Source: Candidatus Elulimicrobium sp.
GTDB lineage: Bacteria > Patescibacteriota > Minisyncoccia > Phycocordibacterales > UBA918
Assembly: GCA_022730015.1 (NCBI GenBank)
Contig: DZBU01000005.1
Coordinates: forward strand, 1-49,725
DNA length: 49,725 bases
Direction: 5' to 3'
Under the pieces are notes generated by a model. That model ran no database searches. It worked only from the letters and a program-made list of their open reading frames with translations, and had not been told where the DNA came from. This document shows, one piece after another, positions 44,117 to 49,725 of the stretch (the stretch's first letter is position 1; each line of letters begins with the position of its first letter). The translations under genes were made by a program, and so were the position numbers.

Positions 44117-45008
44117 ACAGCAACGAATCTTTCGGGTTGTCGGTATTAGTATCGCAGTTATTTTGTTTGGCATGATCATGCCGCGCCTTATTTCGACAAC
44201 GGTTTCAGTAGTAATGACCCCCGTTCATGGAATCAATCAATGGTTTGAGAATTCTTCAAGCCTAGTGCCAAGTTTTTTTCGTGATCGCCGTGCTTTGCAG
44301 GCTCAGATCAATGATCTTGAACATCAGTTGACACTGTCTGAACGAAGTACACTCACCCAAGTTCGATTGGCACAAGAAAATGACAGATTGCGAAAACTTC
44401 TTGGTGCCGACGAAGAAGAGCGAGTTGTGGCAGCGATCACTGCACGACCAAATGAACTGCCGTACGATCTTCTTCAGATCGATCGTGGAGCTGATCATGG
44501 TATCGAAATCGGTGCCCCTGTTTTCATTGGTAAAGACATGGTGATTGGTCTCATTGTACACGTGACGCCAAAGTATTCTTTTGCCGAATTGATCACAACT
44601 CCTGGTTTTTCAGCTTCAGCATTTATCGCAGGAGTGAACGTTGTCGTCTCTATGGAAGGAATGGGTGGGGGAGTAGCGAGAGTGCGCGTGCCACAAGGGG
44701 TGCCGCTTTCGGTGGGTGATTTGGTGTATTTACCAAGTGTTGAGCCAGGTGTTTTTGGGAGCATTGCACATTTGGAAAACCTTCCAACACAACCAGAACA
44801 GTATGGGTATATTTCCCCTGACACATCACTCTCTAGTATTTATTGGGTAAGTGTAGGAAAACAGTCTCAGCTCGCTCGTTCACCAGCAGAGATCGACGAA
44901 CAGGTCCGTGCCATAGTCGAACAGAGTTTGTCTTTTAATAGTGAAGAAATATCAATTACTACTGCTACCGGCACCGCAACCAGCAGTGAAGAGGTGGTGG
45001 TTGAATAA
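44088..45008 (+). CDS. mreC: Rod-shape determining protein MreC
   Basis: 306 residues: a basic cytoplasmic start, one membrane helix (VVGISIAVILFGMIMPRLI), a coiled coil (RRALQAQINDLEHQLTLSER ... AQENDRLRKLLG), then the double beta-barrel domain (LLQIDRGADHGIEIGAPVF; GVPLSVGDLVYLPSVEPGVFGSI). The protein connects MreB inside with PBP2 outside. It overlaps mreB by 29 nt in another frame. The C-terminus is Thr/Glu/Val-rich and could extend outside the cell. Confidence 0.94.
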   Translation: MKVRSRHNSKQQRIFRVVGISIAVILFGMIMPRLISTTVSVVMTPVHGINQWFENSSSLVPSFFRDRRALQAQINDLEHQLTLSERSTLTQVRLAQENDRLRKLLGADEEERVVAAITARPNELPYDLLQIDRGADHGIEIGAPVFIGKDMVIGLIVHVTPKYSFAELITTPGFSASAFIAGVNVVVSMEGMGGGVARVRVPQGVPLSVGDLVYLPSVEPGVFGSIAHLENLPTQPEQYGYISPDTSLSSIYWVSVGKQSQLARSPAEIDEQVRAIVEQSLSFNSEEISITTATGTATSSEEVVVE

Positions 45009-45012
45009 GCTT

Positions 45013-45276
45013 ATGGCTACGCTCCTAGCAATCGTGTTATATGTCAGTATTTGCTTCTCAATCATGCAGAATTGGCTGCTGTTTGCTAGTTTATGCATAC
45101 TCATGTTCAGTGTTCGCTATGGGGCGATCATGCTTATACCACTAGCGATAGTGCTTGATGGTTACTATGGAAATTACCACACTATTCCTTATTTGAGTTT
45201 TATAACTGTGTGGTGGTATGTCGTTGTCGAGTATATGCGACCAAAAATACTCGGTCCTGATATGATAAAAGTATGA
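45013..45276 (+). CDS. mreD: MreD-like minimal membrane protein
   Basis: 87 residues from ATG 45013 (TTG 45001, overlapping the mreC stop, is possible). Three or so hydrophobic segments: LLAIVLYVSICFSIM, WLLFASLCILMFSVRYGAIMLIPLAIVLDG and YLSFITVWWYVVVEYM. It lies between mreC and PBP2 with its stop overlapping the next start (ATGA), which is the mreD position. True MreD is ~160 residues with five or six helices, so this is a half-size version or an unrelated small protein at the same place. Name given by position, not by strong motif. Confidence 0.6.
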   Translation: MATLLAIVLYVSICFSIMQNWLLFASLCILMFSVRYGAIMLIPLAIVLDGYYGNYHTIPYLSFITVWWYVVVEYMRPKILGPDMIKV

Positions 45277-46979
45277 GCAGTTTAAAAGACCGATATTTAA
45301 AGCAGGTAGATGTTGATGAGGTACTTCTTGATGCCTCAAACATTCCAGCTTTTAACCATGCTCGCATGGAAGGTAAAAGAGAGTTACCAATTCATCGTTA
45401 TAGTATCTGGACAGTGGGCGGAATATTTTTGGCGGTAGCTGTGGTTTTTTGGGGTAAAATCTTTTTCTTACAGGTCGTTCATGGTGAAGAATATCGTACG
45501 ATCGCCGACAACAATAGTGTCGATAAAGCATTGATAATCGCCGAACGTGGAGTTGTTTATGACCGGAGAGGGGAGATGTTGGTTTGGAATGAAGTTGATG
45601 AATCGGGAGAGTATGATTTCCCAATTCGAGCTTATACCAATCGTGCTGGCTTGGGGCAGGTACTCGGTTATGTTAGTTATCCCAAAAAAGACAGTCGTGG
45701 TTTCTTTTTTCGTACGGACTACTTAGGGCGCAGTGGAGCAGAGCTGGCTTTTGATGGTATGCTGAAGGGTCAAAATGGCAGCAAGATCGTTCAGGTTGAT
45801 GCTCTCGGTGAGGTGATCGGGGAATTTGCTATTGATGCACCAGTTTCAGGAGGTGCAGTCACTCTTTCGATCGATGCTGAACTTTCTGAAGCGATGTACA
45901 ACATTATTGCAACTTCGAGCTTACAAGCTGGTTTCCGTAGTGGTGCCGGTGCCATTATGGATATCCATACTGGCGAAATATTGGCATTAACGAGCTTTCC
46001 TTCGTTTGATCCAGAGGTCATGGCTGATGGTGATGATACTGCCTTGATCAGTGAATACAACAGTGATGACCGTCTACCGTTTCTGAATAAGGTCATTAGT
46101 GGAGCTTATACCCCAGGGTCGATCGTGAAGCCATTTGTTGCGTATGCAGCCCTTGAACATGGCGTTATCTCGCCAGAGAAGGTTATTGTTAGTAATGGTT
46201 ATTTGCTTGTCCCAAATCCATATAATCCAAGCAATCCATCCCGTTTCAATGACTGGCGAGTACAGGGGCCAATGACCATGCGCGAAGCCATCGCCTTTTC
46301 TTCGAACGTGTACTTTTATATCATCGGTGGTGGATATGGTGAACAGCCCGGCCTCGGTATTACCAAGATGGCTGAAAATTACCGTCGTTTTGGCATGGGA
46401 GAACTTACGGGAATAAATTTAGCGGAAGAACAAAGTGGTGTGGTGCCTGATCCGGCTTGGAAGAAAGAAGTATTCGATGATGACTGGAGGCTAGGCGATA
46501 CTTACTTTACGGCCATCGGCCAATTTGGTTTTTTAACGACGCCGATTCAGATGCTTCGTGCGTACGCAGCGCTTGCAAACGGTGGTTATTTAGTTAATCC
46601 GCATGCCGAACTTGGTAAGCAAAGTGAGAAACAAGACATCAAGATCGACCAAAGTTTAATGCAGATCGTACATGAGGGTATGCGTAAGACAGTCAATTAT
46701 GACGGGGGAACAGCACGTTCGCTTGAGCGAAAGGACGTTGCGATCGCCGCTAAATCGGGTACGGCTGAAGTGGGCGCAGGGAATGCATATGTTAACTCTT
46801 GGGCGGCTGGTTTTTGGCCGTATGAAGATCCGCAGTATGCCTTCATTCTCATGATGGACAAAGCGCCACGAAGCAATGCGCTCGGTGCTACTCGTATCAT
46901 GGGTGATGTGGTGGACTGGATGAGTGTTAATCGTCCAGAGTATTTAGGAATTGAAAAAACAGACACTTTGGATATTTGA
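45273..46979 (+). CDS. mrdA: Penicillin-binding protein 2 (elongation transpeptidase)
   Basis: 568 residues with one N-terminal membrane helix (YSIWTVGGIFLAVAVVFWGK). The class B dimerisation region is ERGVVYDRRGEMLVWN. The transpeptidase domain has the SxxK motif in TPGSIVKPF (Ser near residue 283), SxN as SSNVYFY, and KSGT in AAKSGTAEVG. It cross-links peptidoglycan in side-wall growth. It starts within the stop of the mreD-like gene and is the last gene of the mreB-C-D-PBP2 operon. Confidence 0.94.
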   Translation: MSSLKDRYLKQVDVDEVLLDASNIPAFNHARMEGKRELPIHRYSIWTVGGIFLAVAVVFWGKIFFLQVVHGEEYRTIADNNSVDKALIIAERGVVYDRRGEMLVWNEVDESGEYDFPIRAYTNRAGLGQVLGYVSYPKKDSRGFFFRTDYLGRSGAELAFDGMLKGQNGSKIVQVDALGEVIGEFAIDAPVSGGAVTLSIDAELSEAMYNIIATSSLQAGFRSGAGAIMDIHTGEILALTSFPSFDPEVMADGDDTALISEYNSDDRLPFLNKVISGAYTPGSIVKPFVAYAALEHGVISPEKVIVSNGYLLVPNPYNPSNPSRFNDWRVQGPMTMREAIAFSSNVYFYIIGGGYGEQPGLGITKMAENYRRFGMGELTGINLAEEQSGVVPDPAWKKEVFDDDWRLGDTYFTAIGQFGFLTTPIQMLRAYAALANGGYLVNPHAELGKQSEKQDIKIDQSLMQIVHEGMRKTVNYDGGTARSLERKDVAIAAKSGTAEVGAGNAYVNSWAAGFWPYEDPQYAFILMMDKAPRSNALGATRIMGDVVDWMSVNRPEYLGIEKTDTLDI

Positions 46980-47124
46980 GGCGTCCAGGAAATGACCTAG
47001 TTTTTAGTGAGAGCTCTGCTCGACCATAAAAACGGAAATACCCTTGTGGTGTGCGCTAGGGCTTGCGCAAATTCGGACGTAAGTTCGCAATAGTCAGCTT
47101 TGCCTCGTTTGCTTACTTAAAACA

Positions 47125-47152
47125 TTGACCCGGGCAACTTCCTGCGTATAAT
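47125..47152 (+). promoter_or_regulatory. Promoter of greA
   Basis: TTGACC, 16-bp spacer, TATAAT: the best full -35/-10 pair in the window. Transcription should start ~47159, leaving a ~13-nt leader without SD. Confidence 0.75.
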
Positions 47153-47171
47153 TAGAGAAATTTTTAACGTT

Positions 47172-47642
47172 ATGAATGATACACACGCCTTTTTAACCCC
47201 AGAAAAGTTCAACGAACTAAAGAAGGAACTTGAACATTTGAAGACCGTTCGCCGCAAGGAGGTAGCAGAGTCACTCGAATATGCCCGGAGCCTTGGTGAC
47301 CTTTCAGAAAATGCTGAGTATCAAGAAGCACGCGACATGCAGGCAGCGATCGAAGAGCGAATTAGCTATCTTGAGAAAACCATCAAGGAAGCAAAGATCG
47401 TTTCACCAGATAATCATGGGGATGTTGTAGGGCTTGGTTCAATGGTTTCGATTCAAAAAGACGGTGATAAGGATAAAAAAGAGTACAACATTGTTGGTTC
47501 AGATGAAGCAAATATTCACGAGCGTAAGCTTTCATATCTCTCACCCCTTGGTGAAGCGCTCATGGGAAAGAAAAAGGGCGATGAGTTTGAGTTTGAGACA
47601 CCAGTTGGAAAGCAGAAGTATAAAGTCCTAAAAGTCGAATAG
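47172..47642 (+). CDS. greA: Transcription elongation factor GreA
   Basis: 156 residues, the normal size. The N-terminal coiled coil has LTPEKFNELKKELEHLKTVRR, EYARSLGDLSENAEYQEARD (with the acidic tip residues D and E that trigger RNA cleavage), and the C-terminal FKBP-like domain has SPLGEALMGKKKGDEFEFETP. It rescues stalled RNA polymerase by stimulating backtracked transcript cutting. Single-gene unit with a good promoter and terminator. Confidence 0.97.
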   Translation: MNDTHAFLTPEKFNELKKELEHLKTVRRKEVAESLEYARSLGDLSENAEYQEARDMQAAIEERISYLEKTIKEAKIVSPDNHGDVVGLGSMVSIQKDGDKDKKEYNIVGSDEANIHERKLSYLSPLGEALMGKKKGDEFEFETPVGKQKYKVLKVE

Positions 47643-47650
47643 GAAAAAGA

Positions 47651-47679
47651 AAAGACCGGCCCCTACGGGGCCGGTCTTT
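47651..47679 (+). terminator. Terminator of greA
   Basis: AAAGACCGGCCCC, loop TAC, GGGGCCGGTCTTT: a perfect 13-bp stem. Confidence 0.9.
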
Positions 47680-47732
47680 CGTTGAAGATAGATTATCCTG
47701 TTGGCCTTGGCTTTTTTCTTTACCCACGCTAG

Positions 47733-47738
47733 TATAAG
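47733..47738 (+). promoter_or_regulatory. -10 box of lysS (leaderless)
   Basis: TATAAG, only 4 nt before the ATG at 47743. Confidence 0.45.
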
Positions 47739-47742
47739 CAAC

Positions 47743-49236
47743 ATGTCAAACATCGAGGATCTACGAGCCGATCGCGAACGCAAGATCGCCCGCTTACAAG
47801 AATTGGGAATGAATCCCTACCCAACAAAAGCCAACATCACTCACAGTATCGTGGAAGTGGTAGATAATTTTGAAACCCTCCTAGCAGTGGCGGAAGATGT
47901 CATAGTGGGTGGTCGCGTGATGGCCTTTCGTGAACATGGTGCCATTGCCTTCATGGACGTCATGGACGGTACTGGCAAGCTCCAAGCCTTCTGTTCAAGA
48001 GAAGAAATGGGCGAAGAGTCGTTCTCGCAGCTGCTTGAAGTATTGAGTACGGGCGACTTTGTGGAAGTGACCGGCCCAACGTATCTGACCAAGCGTGGCA
48101 CCAATGCCATTTTGGTAAAGGAGTGGCGGGTACTCAGCAAAGCGCTTCAAAATATCCCGACCGAACATTTCGGTATTAAGGATGAAGAAGAGCGCTACCG
48201 TAAACGATACCTCGACTTGCTGCTCGATGAAGAAACTCGTGACCTCTTCGTCAAAAAAGCTCTCTTTTGGGATACCGTTCGCGACTTTATGAAGCGGCAT
48301 GGTTTTCTCGAAGTCGATACTCCAACGCTCGAGGTAACCACTGGTGGAGCCGAAGCGCGGCCATTCGTTACTCATCATAACGATTTCGACATGGGTGTGT
48401 ATCTACGCATCTCGGTGGGTGAGTTGTGGCAGAAGCGCCTCATGGCAGCTGGTTTTCCAAAGACCTTCGAGATCGGTCGCGCCTACCGCAATGAAGGAAG
48501 CAGCCCAGAGCATCTTCAGGAATTCACCAACTGCGAATTCTACTGGGCATACGCCGATTACCAAGCTGGTATGAAACTTGTTCGTGAACTGTATATTGAA
48601 ATTGCCGAGAAGGTGTTCGGTACAACTAAATTCGAAGCTCGTGGACACAGCTTTGACCTGGCTGATGGGTGGCGAGAGATCGACTATGTGAGTGAAGTGG
48701 AAAAGCAAACTGGCATCAATGTTCTCACTGCCTCGGAAGACGACATGCGTGCCAAGCTTACCGAGCTCGGCGTACAGTACGAGGGCGAAAACCGTGAGCG
48801 CCTCACCGACACGCTTTGGAAGTACTGCCGTAAAAATATTTCTGGTCCGGCTTTTCTTGTTAATCATCCCAAGCTCGTTGCGCCACTCGCGAAGACACGT
48901 GCCGATGGGCAGACGGTCGAGCTCTTCCAACCGATCATCGCGGGTAGCGAAGTAGGGAAGGGCTACAGCGAGCTTAATGATCCAATCGATCAACGCCAGC
49001 GTTTTGAAACCCAAAAGCAACTCCTCGAAGCCGGTGATGAAGAAGCGATGATGCCTGACTGGGACTTTGTTGAAATGCTCGAATACGGCATGCCACCAAC
49101 CTGCGGCTTTGGTTTTGGTGAGCGCCTTTTCTCCTTCCTGGCCGGTAAGCCGATCCGTGAGACGCAACTGTTCCCACTGATGAGACCGAAGCATGAAGCA
49201 AGTTCAGAGCGAAATGTAGAAATATCTAGTGAGTAG
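47743..49236 (+). CDS. lysS: Lysyl-tRNA synthetase, class II
   Basis: 497 residues from ATG 47743 (MSNIEDLRADR). An upstream TTG frame adds 14 residues but lies before the -10 box. N-terminal OB-fold anticodon domain (GRVMAFREHGAIAFMDVMDG). Class II motif 2 is FEIGRAYRNEGSSPEHLQEF. Motif 3 is CGFGFGERLFSFLAG, where the usual GxGxDR is GFGER. Length is like E. coli LysRS (505). Charges tRNA-Lys. Followed by a strong terminator. Confidence 0.95.
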   Translation: MSNIEDLRADRERKIARLQELGMNPYPTKANITHSIVEVVDNFETLLAVAEDVIVGGRVMAFREHGAIAFMDVMDGTGKLQAFCSREEMGEESFSQLLEVLSTGDFVEVTGPTYLTKRGTNAILVKEWRVLSKALQNIPTEHFGIKDEEERYRKRYLDLLLDEETRDLFVKKALFWDTVRDFMKRHGFLEVDTPTLEVTTGGAEARPFVTHHNDFDMGVYLRISVGELWQKRLMAAGFPKTFEIGRAYRNEGSSPEHLQEFTNCEFYWAYADYQAGMKLVRELYIEIAEKVFGTTKFEARGHSFDLADGWREIDYVSEVEKQTGINVLTASEDDMRAKLTELGVQYEGENRERLTDTLWKYCRKNISGPAFLVNHPKLVAPLAKTRADGQTVELFQPIIAGSEVGKGYSELNDPIDQRQRFETQKQLLEAGDEEAMMPDWDFVEMLEYGMPPTCGFGFGERLFSFLAGKPIRETQLFPLMRPKHEASSERNVEISSE

Positions 49237-49250
49237 AAATATTTAAAAAC

Positions 49251-49286
49251 AAAAAACGGCGCCGACTTAGTCGGCGCCGTTTTTTT
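49251..49286 (+). terminator. Terminator of lysS
   Basis: ACGGCGCCGA, loop CTTAG, TCGGCGCCGT, flanked by A-run and seven T residues. Confidence 0.92.
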
Positions 49287-49324
49287 GTTCCTCGCTACTT
49301 CACTTGCCAAGTTATCCACCGAAA

Positions 49325-49390
49325 GTGGGGTGGGTGAGATTGTTAGTGGGTTAAAGTGGTATACAATGTGAGAGTGGTGGGAGATAGTGG
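49325..49390 (+). promoter_or_regulatory. G-rich repeats, probable MraZ operator
   Basis: Repeated GTGG(G) units at 49325, 49346, 49356, 49374 and 49387, with spacings of 21 and 10 bp between the first three. MraZ proteins repress their own operon by binding short repeats of this kind (TGGGN in E. coli, AAAGTG-type in mollicutes). Confidence 0.5.
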
Positions 49391-49396
49391 TATACT
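49391..49396 (+). promoter_or_regulatory. -10 box of the mraZ (dcw) promoter
   Basis: TATACT following AGTGG. A near copy of the surrounding AGTGGTATACNATG lies 31 bp upstream (49355-49368), so two tandem promoters are possible. Confidence 0.45.
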
Positions 49397-49413
49397 ATGA
49401 AAATAGTAGACCG

Positions 49414-49478
49414 GAGCTAGTTTGGCAATCCGCCACAAAAATCTCCACATTATTTGTGGAGGATTGCCAGACTAGCTC
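49414..49478 (+). promoter_or_regulatory. Long leader hairpin with an alternative inner pairing
   Basis: Bases 49414-49431 pair with 49461-49478 over 18 bp (one G-T pair). After one mismatch, CCACAAA (49433-49439) pairs with TTTGTGG (49453-49459). Instead, CTCCACA (49443-49449) can pair with TGTGGAG (49455-49461), which uses the same 3' bases. It lies between the promoter and the mraZ start, with no T-run behind it, so is not a simple terminator. Confidence 0.65.
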
Positions 49479-49492
49479 GAGCTATCAAGTTT

Positions 49493-49725
49493 ATGTTAAT
49501 TGGCGAATACAAGCACACGTTGGATCCTAAGAAACGGCTGTCCTTGCCGTCTAAATGGCGCAAGGAACTTGGGAAAAAGCTTGTCGTCACCCGTGGACTT
49601 GATAACTGTCTCTTTGTATATCCGCTCAAAGAGTGGCAGAAGATCACTGAAAAAATTGGTCAACTGCCGCTCGGCCAAGCGGACACAAGAAGTTTCAATC
49701 GATTCTTCTTATCAGGAGCAGTAGA
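49493..49725 (+). CDS. mraZ: MraZ, transcriptional regulator of the dcw cluster (partial, runs off the window)
   Basis: The first 77 codons are present. They begin MLIGEYKHTLDPKKRLSLPS, the AbrB-like double-psi fold start (GxxxHxLDxKxRLxLPxKxR), followed by LVVTRGLDNCLFVYPLKEW and the second-half motif FNRFFLSGAV. MraZ is a DNA-binding repressor of its own operon, usually followed by rsmH (mraW), ftsL and mur/fts genes. The rest should lie beyond the end of this window. No SD site; the start follows the long hairpin by 14 nt. Confidence 0.95.
   Translation, partial: MLIGEYKHTLDPKKRLSLPSKWRKELGKKLVVTRGLDNCLFVYPLKEWQKITEKIGQLPLGQADTRSFNRFFLSGAV

Noticed and set aside
46980-47124. Possible gene or RNA between PBP2 and greA
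   Set aside because: No frame with a start signal and no strong hairpin with T-run was found; only the greA promoter is supported.
48403-49194. 263-codon open frame on the minus strand
   Set aside because: Lies wholly antisense to lysS, which has all class II motifs; no promoter or ribosome site. A shadow of the codon pattern.

Overview
The window looks like a chromosomal segment of a Candidate Phyla Radiation (Patescibacteria) bacterium, most likely of the Parcubacteria group. This is inferred from style: very compact gene packing, many housekeeping genes with no Shine-Dalgarno site and a -10 box only 4-11 nt before the start codon, cut-down versions of universal proteins (AtpH, AtpC, ProS, HolB, MreD), a giant S74/YadA-like surface protein, and large unassigned proteins. 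No 16S gene is present, so the lineage cannot be proven here.

Layout. 1-9.5 kb: a DCC-family thiol protein, a possible 28-residue membrane peptide, a 2109-residue repetitive surface protein with a self-cleaving S74 domain, the base-excision repair pair ung and mutM, tRNA-Asn(GTT), a headless response-regulator remnant and a 65-residue orphan. 9.5-15.7 kb: a complete F1Fo ATP synthase operon (atpB-E-F-H-A-G-D-C) with short delta and epsilon subunits and a proton-type c subunit. 15.8-19.9 kb: a SulP anion transporter, a small zincin-like protease, a structured non-coding stretch, a decayed small membrane gene and an NhaD Na+/H+ antiporter. 19.9-23.9 kb: several short orphan genes, a TspO gene broken by a stop codon, a phosphoribosyltransferase, gpmI and a DUF3135 gene. 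Most genes with a clear Shine-Dalgarno site lie in this part. 23.9-29.5 kb: eno, a glutaredoxin-like gene, a hibernation factor, then def-fmt and a PriA-like protein on the minus strand; the PriA-like protein has lost its ATPase motifs.

29.6-40 kb: an XRE-HTH/MurA fusion diverges from an MreB paralogue. The MreB paralogue is followed by a VirD4/HerA-type ATPase with a large N-terminal region, a 798-residue coiled-coil protein, a 622-residue protein with a Pro/Ala/Glu-rich middle, and a shortened DNA polymerase III delta-prime. This run is the best candidate here for an undescribed multi-protein machine. 40-49.7 kb: frr, rseP and proS; then the elongation cluster mreB-mreC-mreD-like-PBP2; then greA and lysS; then the start of mraZ, the usual first gene of the division and cell-wall (dcw) cluster. 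mraZ lies behind G-rich repeats and a long hairpin with two mutually exclusive pairings.

Together the genes cover ATP synthesis and ion balance, lower glycolysis (gpmI and eno), translation start and recycling (def, fmt, frr, proS, lysS, hibernation factor), DNA repair, and cell shape and wall growth. Genes are mostly separated by strong GC-rich hairpin terminators. I saw no insertion sequence, CRISPR array, rRNA or prophage.
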